From: Streptomyces globosus
Lineage (GTDB): Bacteria; Actinomycetota; Actinomycetes; Streptomycetales; Streptomycetaceae
Direction of reading: 5' to 3'
Assembly (NCBI RefSeq): GCF_003325375.1
Contig: NZ_CP030862.1
Coordinates: 1,987,501 to 2,051,500 of the forward strand
Length of the DNA: 64,000 nucleotides
The notes below the pieces were generated by a model. It was not told the DNA's origin. It saw only the letters and a program-made list of their open reading frames with translations, and made no database searches. Positions 41,524 to 50,494 of this stretch are shown in pieces. The translations under genes were made by a program, and so were the position numbers. The stretch's first letter is position 1. The number at the start of each line of letters is the position of its first letter.

Positions 41524-42095
41524 CCTCCCGGACGACGAAGAAGCCGACGAACACCGCGTACGCCGCCCTGCTCCGCGGGGTCAACGTCGGAGGCAGCCGC
41601 AAGGTGCCCATGGCCGAGCTGCGCGAGGTCCTCGAAGGCCTCGGCCACGAGGACGTCCGCACCTACCTCCAGAGCGGGAACGCCGTCTTCACCAGCGCGC
41701 GGACCGACGCCGACGGGCTGGCCCGCGAACTGGAGCAGGCCATCGAGGCCCGCTTCGGCTTTGCGGTCGCCTGCCTCGTCCTCGACGGCGCCCGGCTGCG
41801 CGCCGTCGCCGACGCCTGCCCCTTCCCGGCCGCGGAGCTGGAGGGGAAGCAGCTGCACGCCACGTTCCTGTCGGAGCAGCCCGACGCCTCCCGGTTCGAC
41901 GGGATCGACCGGGAGGCCCACCTGCCCGAGGAGTTCCGCCTCGGCGACCGGGTCCTCTACCTGTACGCCCCCGAGGGGCTCGGGCGCTCCAAGCTGGCGG
42001 AGGTCCTCGCCCGGCCTGCCCTGACCCAGGGCATCGACGCCACGACGCGCAACTGGAACACGGTCGCGAAGCTCGTCGAGATGACGTCCGACTGA
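41520..42095 (+). CDS. DUF1697 family protein
   Basis: 191 residues. Family signatures [28 protein letters not shown] and [17 protein letters not shown]. The function of DUF1697 is unknown. It is translationally coupled to the glycosyltransferase by a four-base overlap and so is expressed from the same regulated promoter, probably without an independent one. Confidence 0.92.
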   Translation: MTSRTTKKPTNTAYAALLRGVNVGGSRKVPMAELREVLEGLGHEDVRTYLQSGNAVFTSARTDADGLARELEQAIEARFGFAVACLVLDGARLRAVADACPFPAAELEGKQLHATFLSEQPDASRFDGIDREAHLPEEFRLGDRVLYLYAPEGLGRSKLAEVLARPALTQGIDATTRNWNTVAKLVEMTSD

Positions 42096-42143
42096 CGGCC
42101 GCCGCCGGGCGGTGGCCCCACGCCCGGCGCGGGCCGGGCCCCG

Positions 42144-43025
42144 TCAGTCCCAGTCGATGTCGGCGAGGCCCTCCAGCGGGGCCCGCACCGCCGCCGACTC
42201 CGGCACCGCCACCCCCTCCGCGGCGGCCACCGCCGCGCCGAACCGGACCCCGGTGCGGCTCTCGACCTCGCCCACCGCGACCTGGAACACCCGGAACTCG
42301 TCCAGGTCGAGGGCCTCCGTCAGCACCAGGTCCTGCGTCAGCAGGAACGCCTTCGCCTTCAGGACGCCCCCGTCGCCGTAGACGAGCACCTTCCAGAACT
42401 CGCGCGGTATCCGCACCCCGCGGAAGAGCCGGTCGTCTTCATGGAACACCGGCCCGCCGAACGCGGTCACCCGCAGCCCGTCGACCTCCACCTCCTCGAA
42501 CACCGCGTCCTCCAGGCGGCCCCAGACGCCGGCCCGCGGACTCTGGTTGAAATCGTCCATCTGCGGCGTGATGTTGGTGTAGAAGAACGAGTCCCGGTTC
42601 GCCTGCCGGGCCTCCTCCAGCGGCCCCCACACCAGGTCGGCGCGGCGGGCCACGTGCCCGCGGTCCAGCCGGTTCGGCCTGCCGTCCCGGTCCCGGTACA
42701 GCTCGTTGTCCACCTGCGCCGACGCCGGCAGCCGCGGGTCCAGGCGGAACCGGATCCCGCGCCGGTCCAGCCGCTTCAGGCTGCCGCCGTCGATGTTCCA
42801 CCCCACCCACCGCGCGAACCGCCGGGAACCGCTCAGCGCCAGCGAGAAATGGGTGTACGGGACGACCTCGGAGCCGTCCAGGAGGACCGCGTCGTCCTTG
42901 GCCGGCGGGTCCAGCTCCGGCGGCGGCACCGCCACCGCCAGGAACCCCGGGTCGTAGCCTGCGGCGACCCCGGACTCCGGGCCGAGCGGCCGGGGCGGGG
43001 CGGGTGCGTGGTTCGTGGCAGCCAT
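42144..43025 (-). CDS. DNA/RNA non-specific endonuclease
   Basis: 293 residues, beta-beta-alpha metal fold. Catalytic motif LDRGHVARRAD, with the His general base in DRGH (near residue 123), and the magnesium-binding Asn in FFYTNITPQMDDFNQ. YTHFSLALSGSRRFARWVGWNIDG is usual for the family. No signal peptide is seen, unlike secreted NucA/Serratia-type nucleases, so it may act inside the cell, be exported by a specialised route or be a toxin. No immunity gene is evident next to it. Confidence 0.9.
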   Translation of the reverse strand: MAATNHAPAPPRPLGPESGVAAGYDPGFLAVAVPPPELDPPAKDDAVLLDGSEVVPYTHFSLALSGSRRFARWVGWNIDGGSLKRLDRRGIRFRLDPRLPASAQVDNELYRDRDGRPNRLDRGHVARRADLVWGPLEEARQANRDSFFYTNITPQMDDFNQSPRAGVWGRLEDAVFEEVEVDGLRVTAFGGPVFHEDDRLFRGVRIPREFWKVLVYGDGGVLKAKAFLLTQDLVLTEALDLDEFRVFQVAVGEVESRTGVRFGAAVAAAEGVAVPESAAVRAPLEGLADIDWD

Positions 43026-43351
43026 CGTCTGGCTCCCTTCGCACAGGGAGTTCGGACGCGGGAAGCCCCGCCGGACCCCGCCGGGAAGGAGGCGCGGGGC
43101 CCCTGCGGCGGACGGTCCGGGCGCACACCGGCGGGGGCTTCCCGCGCCGCGCGTGCACTTCCAGCGTACGGCGGCCCCGGGCCGGGCGCGCCGGGAACTC
43201 CCCTTGCCGCACAGCCGACATGGGTCGTTGCGGCGTCAACCTCCCGGTCCGCGGCCGCAGTCCGGAGCAGCAGGCCCGAGCAGGGGCCGGAGCACAACCT
43301 TCCGGGGACCGCGTCGCACGGCGCCCGGCCGATGTGCCAGGCTTCCCCGTC
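43026..43351. other. Divergent intergenic region, 326 bp
   Basis: No gene seen. It holds a near-perfect long-range inverted repeat: CGGGAAGCCCCGCC near 43060 and its complement with one extra G near 43132. This would fold the nuclease leader if transcribed. No promoter boxes were assigned. Confidence 0.5.
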
Positions 43352-44353
43352 ATGCGCTACATCATCATCGGCGCCGGTGCCATCGGCGCGACCATCGGCG
43401 GACGGCTCGCGGAAGCGGGCAGCGAGGTCGTCCTCGTCGCGCGCGGCGCGCACGCGGCGGCCCTCGCGGCGGACGGCCTGCGGCTCACCACGGCCGACGG
43501 GCCGCGGGTGCACCGGCTGCCCGTCGTCACCGGCCCGGCCGAACTCGGCGGACTGCGCCCCGACGACGTCCTGCTGCTCGCCGTCAAGACGCAGGACGCG
43601 ATCGCCGCCCTCGACACCTGGGGCGCCGCCGAGGTCGCCGGCGGGGGCACCGCCGCGCAGCGGCTGCCCGTCCTGTGCGCACAGAACGGCGTCGAGAGCG
43701 AGCGCCTCGCCCTGCGGCGCTTCGCCCGCGTGTACGGGGTGTGCGTGTGGCTGCCCGCCACCTTCACCGAGCCCGGCGCCGTGAGCGCGCTGTGCGCCCC
43801 GCTGACCGGCATCCTGCACCTCGGTCTCGCCGCCGGCGGCGCGGACGCGCGGGCCCGGCGGATCTCCGCGGACCTGGAGCGGGCGGGGTTCGGTGCGCCT
43901 GTCGTCACGGACGTGATGCGGTGGAAGTACGCCAAGCTGCTGGGCAACCTCGGCAACGCCGTCCAGGCCGCCACCGGGCCCGAGCCCGACCCGGCCAAGG
44001 CCGCCCTGGTGCTGCGGGCCCGGCGCGAAGGCCGGGAGGCGCTCCTGGCGGCGGGCATCCCGTACGCCTCCGACGCGGAGGAGGCGGAGGCACGCGACGG
44101 GAAGGTGCGGCAGCCGGACGCGGTGCGCGGCGGATCGTCCTGGCAGTCCCTGTACCGGGGGACGGGGACGATCGAGGCGGACTACCTCAACGGGGAGGTG
44201 TGCCTGCTCGGCCGGCTGCACGGGGTGCCGACGCCGGTCAACGAGACGCTGCGGCACGCGGCGAACATCTTCGCCCGGGAAGGCCTCCCGCCGGGCTCGA
44301 TGTCGATCGCCGACCTGACGGCCCTGGCCGACGAGGCCGCCGCCCGCACATAG
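43352..44353 (+). CDS. Ketopantoate reductase family (ApbA/PanE-like)
   Basis: 333 residues. NADP-binding IIIGAGAIGATIGGRLAEAG at the N-terminus, catalytic lysine in DVMRWKYAKLLGNLGNAV, and C-terminal IEADYLNGEVCLLGRLHGV with the substrate-binding region. True PanE reduces 2-dehydropantoate for CoA synthesis. Many actinobacterial paralogs have unknown 2-keto substrates, so panE itself is not assigned. Confidence 0.9.
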   Translation: MRYIIIGAGAIGATIGGRLAEAGSEVVLVARGAHAAALAADGLRLTTADGPRVHRLPVVTGPAELGGLRPDDVLLLAVKTQDAIAALDTWGAAEVAGGGTAAQRLPVLCAQNGVESERLALRRFARVYGVCVWLPATFTEPGAVSALCAPLTGILHLGLAAGGADARARRISADLERAGFGAPVVTDVMRWKYAKLLGNLGNAVQAATGPEPDPAKAALVLRARREGREALLAAGIPYASDAEEAEARDGKVRQPDAVRGGSSWQSLYRGTGTIEADYLNGEVCLLGRLHGVPTPVNETLRHAANIFAREGLPPGSMSIADLTALADEAAART

Positions 44354-44398
44354 GGGCGTGAGGATGCGGGCGGCCGACGGGCGGCGAACCCGCAGGGC

Positions 44399-45160
44399 CT
44401 ACGCCGACAGCGCGTGCGCCCGCACGCCAGCGGCCGCCGCCCCGTCGTAGCGGGCCAGCAGCAGCCGGGCCACCTCCGGGGCCGAGCCCAGCACGCCCGC
44501 CAGGACGTCCGCGCCGGCCTCGGCGGCGCCGGCCGCGATCCGGTCCGGCAGCCGCCCGGGGGCGATCACGTACGGGGCCACCGCGACGCGCCGGACCCCC
44601 TCGGCGCGCAGGGCCCGTACGGCGTCCTCCGTACGGGGAAGAGCAGCGGAGGCGAACGCAGGCCGCACGGCGCACCAACCGGTGTGCCGCCACTCCCGCG
44701 CGATTTCAGCGATCACTGCGATCGCCTCCGGGTCCGAGGAGCCGGCGGACGCGAGCACCACTCCCGTGGCGGCCCGGTCCGCGGCCGTGATGCCCGCCTC
44801 CGCCAGCCGGCGCTCCAGCGCGGCCGTCAGCAGCGGGGAGGGGCCGAGGACGTCGGCGACCCGCACCCTCTGCCCGGGCAGCCGGGCCTGCGCCTCCGAC
44901 AGCACCGCGGGGACGTCGGCCTTCGCGTGGAAGGCGCGGGTGAGCAGCAGCGGCAGGGCGACGACGTCGCGGACGCCGTCGGCGTGCAGCGCGGACAGCA
45001 CCTGCTCGACGCGGGGGGCGCACAGGTCCAGGAAGGCGGTCTCCACGCGCAGTCCCGGCCGCAGCGCCCGTACGCGCCGGGTGAGGGCGTGCACGGTCGC
45101 CGCGTGCCGCGGGTCGCGGCTGCCGTGGGCGATGACGAGGAGGGCGGGGGCGGGGGGCAT
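44399..45160 (-). CDS. CbiX-type sirohydrochlorin chelatase
   Basis: 253 residues made of two repeated CbiX halves: LVIAHGSRDPRHAATVHAL (metal-binding His near 12), LPLLLTRAFHAKADVP, and a degenerate second half with ASAGSSDPEAIAVI. Such enzymes insert Fe2+ or Co2+ into sirohydrochlorin. The start is six bases after the ABC permease stop, in the same transcript as sulfite reductase. The job is therefore probably the iron step of sirohaem for that enzyme. The operon placement, not the sequence alone, decides iron over cobalt. Confidence 0.88.
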   Translation of the reverse strand: MPPAPALLVIAHGSRDPRHAATVHALTRRVRALRPGLRVETAFLDLCAPRVEQVLSALHADGVRDVVALPLLLTRAFHAKADVPAVLSEAQARLPGQRVRVADVLGPSPLLTAALERRLAEAGITAADRAATGVVLASAGSSDPEAIAVIAEIAREWRHTGWCAVRPAFASAALPRTEDAVRALRAEGVRRVAVAPYVIAPGRLPDRIAAGAAEAGADVLAGVLGSAPEVARLLLARYDGAAAAGVRAHALSA

Positions 45161-45165
45161 GCCGG

Positions 45166-46050
45166 TCAGCTCCGCGCCAGCAGGCCGCGGCTGCGCAGCA
45201 CCCACCGCTCGACCGGGCTGAAGATCAGCAGGTCGATGGCGATGCCGACGACCAGGATCAGGATGATCGCGAGGAAGACGCCGGGCAGGTCGATGTTGTT
45301 GCGGCCGTTCTCCAGCAGCTGGCCGAGGCCGAGGCCGAGGTCGGGGGAGGAGGCGATGATCTCCGCGGCCATCAGGGACCGCCAGGAGAACGCCCAGCCC
45401 TGCTTCAGGCCGGCGAGGTAGCCCGGCAGGGCGGCCGGCATCACCACGTGCCACACGCCCCTGATCCCGGTGGCGCCGAGGGTGCGGCCCGCCCGCAGGA
45501 ACAGCGGCGGCACCTGGTCGACGCCGGCGACGAGCCCGTTGGCGATGGACGGGACGGCGCCGAGCAGGATGACGGTGAACATCATGGCGTCGTTGAGGCC
45601 GAACCACAGCACGGCCGGCGGCACCCACGCCACGGACGGCAGGGACTGCAGCCCGGAGAGGATCGGCCCGATCGCGGCGCGGACGAACCGCACGCGCGCC
45701 ACCAGCAGGCCGAGCGGGGTGCCGATGGCCAGGGCCAGCAGGAAGCCGAGGAGGCCGCGGGAGACGGACGTCCAGATGACCTCGAACAGGGTGCCCTTCA
45801 GCCACATGTCGGCCAGGCTGTCGCCGACCGCGGACAGCGGCGGCAGCTTCGCCTCGTCGGTGACGCCCGCCGAGACGAGGACCTGCCAGCCGGCGAGGAC
45901 CAGCGTGACGGCCAGGACCGGCGGAAGCACCTTGCGGAACAGGACCTCGCGGACCGGGGTGCGGCGGATCTCGACGGCGTCGAGCGCGTCGAGCCCCGCT
46001 TCGAGGCCGGCGAGGTCGTCCGTCTTCGCCTTCGTGTCAGTGCTGGCCAT
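45166..46050 (-). CDS. Sulfonate/taurine-type ABC transporter permease
   Basis: 294 residues from the ATG at 46050, with GGGGAGA upstream. About six membrane segments begin near residue 38, with the binding-protein-dependent permease motif GATGIRGVWHVVMPAALPGYLAGLK (EAA loop region). It belongs to the SsuC/TauC/NitT-type family. The start overlaps the ATPase stop by 14 bp. Function in sulfur uptake is inferred from its place in the cys operon. Confidence 0.92.
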   Translation of the reverse strand: MASTDTKAKTDDLAGLEAGLDALDAVEIRRTPVREVLFRKVLPPVLAVTLVLAGWQVLVSAGVTDEAKLPPLSAVGDSLADMWLKGTLFEVIWTSVSRGLLGFLLALAIGTPLGLLVARVRFVRAAIGPILSGLQSLPSVAWVPPAVLWFGLNDAMMFTVILLGAVPSIANGLVAGVDQVPPLFLRAGRTLGATGIRGVWHVVMPAALPGYLAGLKQGWAFSWRSLMAAEIIASSPDLGLGLGQLLENGRNNIDLPGVFLAIILILVVGIAIDLLIFSPVERWVLRSRGLLARS

Positions 46051-46828
46051 GGCGGCGGATCTCCCCACGCAGGTGCTCGGTGATCTCAAGGGACAGTTCC
46101 GCGACGTCCGCGTCCTCGATGCGGCGCGGCTGCGGGATGCCGACGTTCCACTCCTTCGCGACCCGGCCGGGGCGGGAGGAGAGCAGGACCACCCGCTGGG
46201 CGAGGCGCACGGCCTCGCGCACGTTGTGGGTGACGAAGAGGACGGAGAGGTGGGTCTCCTCCCAGATGCGGGTCAGCTCGCCGTGCAGGACGTCCCGGGT
46301 GATGGCGTCCAGGGCGGCGAACGGCTCGTCCATCAGCAGGAGCCGGCTGTCCTGGGCGAGGGCGCGGGCCATGGCGACGCGCTGGCGCATGCCGCCGGAC
46401 AGCTCGTGGACGCGCTTGCCGTACGCGCCGCCGAGGCGGACGAGCTCCAGCAGGCGCTCGGCCTCCGCCTTGCGGCCGGACTTCGGGACGCCGCGCAGCC
46501 GCAGGGCGAGTTCGATGTTCTTCCCGGCGGTCAGCCAGGGGAAGAGGGCGTGCTCCTGGAACATCAGGGCGGGCCGGCCGGCGGTCTCGATGCTGCCGGA
46601 GGTGGGCCGGTCGAGGCCGGCGACCAGGTTGAGCAGGGTGGACTTGCCGCAGCCCGAGGCCCCCAGGATGGTGACGAACTCGCCGGGGGCGACGTCGAGG
46701 CTGATGTCGTCCAGCACGAGCTGCGATCCGGCCGGGCCGGAGAAGGACTTCGAGACGTGCTCGATCCGGGCGGCGCGGGCGGGCGCCGCGACGGCGTCCT
46801 CGGCGGCCGCGGCAAGCGTGGTGGCCAT
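46037..46828 (-). CDS. Sulfonate/taurine-type ABC transporter ATPase
   Basis: 263 residues. Walker A GASGCGKST, signature LSGGMRQRVAMARAL, Walker B LLLMDEPFAALD, H-loop FVTHNVREA. It is of the SsuB/TauB type. The ATG at 46828 is preceded by AGGAGGTGA at good spacing; the in-frame GTG nine bases earlier lies inside that site and is rejected. Confidence 0.95.
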   Translation of the reverse strand: MATTLAAAAEDAVAAPARAARIEHVSKSFSGPAGSQLVLDDISLDVAPGEFVTILGASGCGKSTLLNLVAGLDRPTSGSIETAGRPALMFQEHALFPWLTAGKNIELALRLRGVPKSGRKAEAERLLELVRLGGAYGKRVHELSGGMRQRVAMARALAQDSRLLLMDEPFAALDAITRDVLHGELTRIWEETHLSVLFVTHNVREAVRLAQRVVLLSSRPGRVAKEWNVGIPQPRRIEDADVAELSLEITEHLRGEIRRHGQH

Positions 46829-46861
46829 GGTCGTCACCTCCTGGGGGATGCGGTCGGGGGC

Positions 46862-47995
46862 TTACTTGGCGCCGAGGCCGGCGTCGGAGACCTCGGGCCT
46901 GCCGGACTCCCTCAGCACCTTGTTCAGGAGCGTCAGGTCGTAGATGCCGGCCAGTTCGGGCTGCTCGATGAGCTTGGCCGCCACCGCGTCCTCGGCCTGC
47001 GCCCTGAGGGTGCCGGCCAGCGGGTCGTCGGTGACGAGGATGCTCTTCCACGCCGGGTCGATGATCTTCGCATCGAGTTCCCTGCCGGTCTCCGCCTTCA
47101 GGGCCGCGTTCGCGGACGCCCTGGCCCTGTCCGGGTCGGCGTTGATCCACTCGTTCGTCCTGACGGTGCCCCTGAGCACGGCCTCGACGACGTCCGGGTG
47201 CTCCTTCAGGAACTTCTGCGACACGACCACGTTCGTGATGACGAACTTCCTGTCGGGCCACAGCTCGGACTCGTCGAGGAGGACCGACCCCCCGTCGGAG
47301 ACCAGTTGGGACGCGGTCGGCTCCGGCACCCAGGCGCCGTCGATCGAGCCCTGCCTGAAGGCGTCGGGGGTCACCTTGGTGTCGGCGCGGACGACGGAGA
47401 CGTCGCCCTTGCCGGACTCCGGGTCGACCTTCCAGCCCTTCTCGGAGATCCAGTTGAGGAAGGCGACGTCCTGCGTGTTCCCCTTCTGCGGGGTGGCGAT
47501 CCGCTTCCCCTTGACGTCGTCCAGGGTCTTGATCCGGTCGGGGTTCACGACCAGCTTCACGCCGCCGGAGGCGGAGCCGGAGACGATCCGCAGGTTCCTC
47601 CCCTTGGACTTGACGTAGCCGTTGACGGCCGGCGAGGGGCCGATGAACCCGATGTCGAGGGAGCCGCCGTTGAGCGCCTCGATCTCGGACGGGCCCGCGT
47701 TGAACACCTGCGCCCTGAGCTTCGTCCCGCCGAGCTCCTTCGCGATCAGGCCCTCCTGGAGGCCGACCAGCGCGGTGGCGTGCGTCAGGTTCGGGAAGTA
47801 GCCGATGCGCACCTCGCGGGCGGACAGCGCCGCACCCGAGCCGGACGCGGCACCCGCCCTGCCGTCGTCCGACGCCTCGGCCTGGGAGCCGTAGCCGCAG
47901 GAGGCGAGCGCGCCGATCAGCAGCGGCAGCGCGGAGGCAGCGGCGAGGCCGCGGCGCAGGGCCCTGCGGGCGGTGGTGCGGGGGGTGGCAGGCAC
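46862..47995 (-). CDS. ABC transporter substrate-binding lipoprotein (sulfonate type)
   Basis: 377 residues, GTG start with AGAGGAAG upstream. N-terminal basic region, hydrophobic core and lipobox LASC (Cys near 33), so it is a membrane-anchored lipoprotein. The mature part has VRIGYFPNLTHATALVGLQEG and FIGPSPAVNGYVKSKG, as in SsuA/TauA/NrtA-like proteins. It is the receptor for the permease/ATPase pair downstream. The ligand is probably an organosulfonate, possibly sulfate or thiosulfate. Confidence 0.92.
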   Translation of the reverse strand: MPATPRTTARRALRRGLAAASALPLLIGALASCGYGSQAEASDDGRAGAASGSGAALSAREVRIGYFPNLTHATALVGLQEGLIAKELGGTKLRAQVFNAGPSEIEALNGGSLDIGFIGPSPAVNGYVKSKGRNLRIVSGSASGGVKLVVNPDRIKTLDDVKGKRIATPQKGNTQDVAFLNWISEKGWKVDPESGKGDVSVVRADTKVTPDAFRQGSIDGAWVPEPTASQLVSDGGSVLLDESELWPDRKFVITNVVVSQKFLKEHPDVVEAVLRGTVRTNEWINADPDRARASANAALKAETGRELDAKIIDPAWKSILVTDDPLAGTLRAQAEDAVAAKLIEQPELAGIYDLTLLNKVLRESGRPEVSDAGLGAK

Positions 47996-48022
47996 GGGAG
48001 GGCTTCCTCTCGTGACGTCGTC

Positions 48023-48124
48023 TCAGGACGCACGTCTTCGTCTGTGGAGCGAGGCCGGGTCGGGCTCGCGGCGGTCACGCGGGGAGGGGGCGCGCAGGCA
48101 GTGCGCGTACGTCATCGCGCACAT
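48023..48124 (-). CDS. Candidate small leader ORF before the ABC genes (33 aa)
   Basis: ATG with a very good site, GGGAGGAG at seven-base spacing, after the cysN stop and 27 bp before the lipoprotein start. It starts MCAMTYAHCL, with cysteines at positions 2 and 9, and ends Arg-rich. Its placement in a sulfur operon and its early Cys codons suggest cysteine-responsive attenuation. It may also be chance. Confidence 0.5.
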   Translation of the reverse strand: MCAMTYAHCLRAPSPRDRREPDPASLHRRRRAS

Positions 48125-48215
48125 CGCGCCACTCCTCCCTGGCCGCTGCCGAGGGCGCCGCTGCCCACGCGGCCGCCCTCCTTCGCGAACGTCGAGTAGA
48201 TGTCGCCGAACACGG

Positions 48216-49547
48216 TCAGAAGTCCCAGCCCTCGTCGCCGGCGGCCGGGGCGGCCTCCGCGCGGGAGGCGAAGGACTCGCCGGCCATGCCCGCTGCCAGC
48301 GTCGTGCCGTCCTGCGGGTCGATCAGCAGGAACGAGCCCGTCCGGCGGGAGTCGGCGTACGCGTCGAGCGCGAGCGGCTCGGCCGTGCGGACGACGACGC
48401 GGCCGATGTCGTTGGCGACGAGCCGACCCGGCTCGGGGTGCTGGGAGAGGTCGTCCAGGGTCAGCCGCGAGGGGATCTCCTTCACGATCGCCTTCACCGT
48501 GCGGGTGGTGTGCTTCAGCAGCACCCGCGCGCCGACGGCCAGCGGCTGGTCGGCGACGTGGCACACGGTCGCCTCGACGTCCTGCGTGGTCGCCGGGGCC
48601 GTCGCGGTCGGGGCGATCAGGTCGCCGCGCGAGATGTCGATGTCGTCCTTCAGGCGGACCGTCACCGACTGCGGCGCCCACGCGATGTCCACGCTCTCGC
48701 CGAGTGCGTCGATGCCCTCGATGACCGACGTCCGGCCCGACGGCAGGACCGTCACCGGCTCGCCGACGCGCAGCACACCGGAGGCGATCTGGCCGGCGTA
48801 GCCGCGGTAGTCGGGGTGCTCGGCGGTCTGCGGGCGGATCACGTACTGGACGGGGAACCGCGCCGGGCAGGCGGTCAGGTCGTGGCTGACCGGGACCGTC
48901 TCCAGGTGCTCCAGGACCGTCGGGCCGCCGTACCAGTCCATGTGGGAGGACGGCTCCACCACGTTGTCCCCGGCCAGCGCCGAGATCGGGATGGCGGTGA
49001 TCTCCGGGACGCCCAGCTCGGAGGCGTACGCGGTGAACTCCTCGGCGATCGCCGCGAAGACGGTCTCCTCGTACCCGACGAGGTCCATCTTGTTCACGGC
49101 CAGGACGACGTGCGGGACGCGCAGCAGGGCGGCGACCGCGGCGTGCCGGCGGGTCTGCTCCACGACGCCGTTGCGGGCGTCGACGAGGACGACGGCCAGC
49201 TCGGCGGTCGAGGCGCCGGTGACCATGTTCCGCGTGTACTGCACGTGCCCGGGGGTGTCGGCCAGGATGAACCGGCGGCGGGCGGTCGCGAAGTAGCGGT
49301 AGGCCACGTCGATCGTGATGCCCTGCTCCCGCTCGGCCCGCAGGCCGTCCGTCAGCAGCGCCAGGTCGGGGGTGTTCTGCCCGCGGTCGGCGGAGACCCG
49401 CTCGACGGCCTCCAACTGGTCCTCCAGGACCGACTTGGAGTCGTGCAGCAGGCGGCCGACCAGGGTGGACTTGCCGTCGTCGACGGAGCCCGCGGTGGCG
49501 AAGCGCAGCAGCGTCGTCGCGCTGAGCTGCTCGGTGGTGCTGGTCAT
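48216..49547 (-). CDS. cysN: Sulfate adenylyltransferase large subunit (GTPase)
   Basis: 443 residues. EF-Tu-like GTPase: G1 GSVDDGKSTL, G3 DTPGH, G4 NKMD, then beta-barrel domains. With CysD it makes adenylyl sulfate (APS) from ATP and sulfate, driven by GTP. There is no fused APS kinase; that is the separate CysC here. It starts two bases after the cysD stop, as usual for this pair. Confidence 0.97.
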   Translation of the reverse strand: MTSTTEQLSATTLLRFATAGSVDDGKSTLVGRLLHDSKSVLEDQLEAVERVSADRGQNTPDLALLTDGLRAEREQGITIDVAYRYFATARRRFILADTPGHVQYTRNMVTGASTAELAVVLVDARNGVVEQTRRHAAVAALLRVPHVVLAVNKMDLVGYEETVFAAIAEEFTAYASELGVPEITAIPISALAGDNVVEPSSHMDWYGGPTVLEHLETVPVSHDLTACPARFPVQYVIRPQTAEHPDYRGYAGQIASGVLRVGEPVTVLPSGRTSVIEGIDALGESVDIAWAPQSVTVRLKDDIDISRGDLIAPTATAPATTQDVEATVCHVADQPLAVGARVLLKHTTRTVKAIVKEIPSRLTLDDLSQHPEPGRLVANDIGRVVVRTAEPLALDAYADSRRTGSFLLIDPQDGTTLAAGMAGESFASRAEAAPAAGDEGWDF

Positions 49548-49549
49548 GG

Positions 49550-50494
49550 CTAGAAGTACCCTTCGCGCTTGCGGTCTTCCATCGCGGCCTCGGAGAGCTT
49601 GTCGTCGGCCCGGGTCGCGCCCCGCTCGGTGAGGCGGGAGACGGCGATCTCGGCGATCACCGCGTCGAGCGTGGCGGCGTCGGAGTCGACGGCACCGGTG
49701 CAGGACATGTCACCGACGGTGCGGTAGCGGACCAGCCGCTTCTCGACCGTCTCGCCGTCCTTCGGGCCGCCCCAGTCGCCCGCGGTCAGCCACATGCCGC
49801 TCCGGGCGAACACCTCGCGCTCGTGGGCGAAGTAGATCTCCGGCAGCTCGATGCCCTCGCGGGCGATGTACTGCCACACGTCCAGCTCGGTCCAGTTCGA
49901 CAGCGGGAACACGCGGACGTGCTCGCCGGGGGCGTGCCGGCCGTTGTACAGCTGCCACAGCTCCGGCCGCTGCCGGCGCGGGTCCCACTGGGAGAACTCG
50001 TCGCGCAGGGAGAACACCCGCTCCTTCGCGCGGGCCTTCTCCTCGTCGCGGCGGCCGCCGCCGAACACCGCGTCGAAGCGGTGCTGCTGGATCGCCTCCG
50101 TCAGCGGGACCGTCTGCAGCGGGTTGCGGGTGCCGTCCGGGCGCTCCTTCAGCTTCCCCGCGTCGATGTACTCCTGGACGGACGCCACGTGCAGGCGCAG
50201 GCCGTGCGCGGCGACCGTGCGGTCGCGGTAGTCGATGACCTCGGGGAAGTTGTGCCCGGTGTCGACGTGCAGCAGCGCGAACGGCACCGGCGCCGGCGCG
50301 AACGCCTTCAGCGCCAGGTGCAGCATGACGATGGAGTCCTTGCCGCCGGAGAACAGGATCACCGGCTTCTCGAACTCGCCCGCCACCTCGCGGAAGATGT
50401 GCACGGCCTCCGACTCCAGGGAGTCCAGGTGCGAGAGCGCGTACGGCGCGTCGGCGTCCGGCTCGGTGTGCGGGTGCGCGGCGGTGGCGGTCAT
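49550..50494 (-). CDS. cysD: Sulfate adenylyltransferase small subunit
   Basis: 314 residues. PP-loop ATP pyrophosphatase motif VILFSGGKDSIVMLHLALKA (near 48), plus HVDTGHNFPEVIDYRD and FGGGRRDEEKARAKER. It catalyses the adenylation of sulfate as a complex with CysN. Its ATG overlaps the cysC stop by four bases. Confidence 0.97.
   Translation of the reverse strand: MTATAAHPHTEPDADAPYALSHLDSLESEAVHIFREVAGEFEKPVILFSGGKDSIVMLHLALKAFAPAPVPFALLHVDTGHNFPEVIDYRDRTVAAHGLRLHVASVQEYIDAGKLKERPDGTRNPLQTVPLTEAIQQHRFDAVFGGGRRDEEKARAKERVFSLRDEFSQWDPRRQRPELWQLYNGRHAPGEHVRVFPLSNWTELDVWQYIAREGIELPEIYFAHEREVFARSGMWLTAGDWGGPKDGETVEKRLVRYRTVGDMSCTGAVDSDAATLDAVIAEIAVSRLTERGATRADDKLSEAAMEDRKREGYF

Noticed and set aside
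46829..46837. GTG at 46837 as start of the ABC ATPase
   Set aside because: It lies inside the AGGAGGTGA ribosome site of the ATG at 46828.
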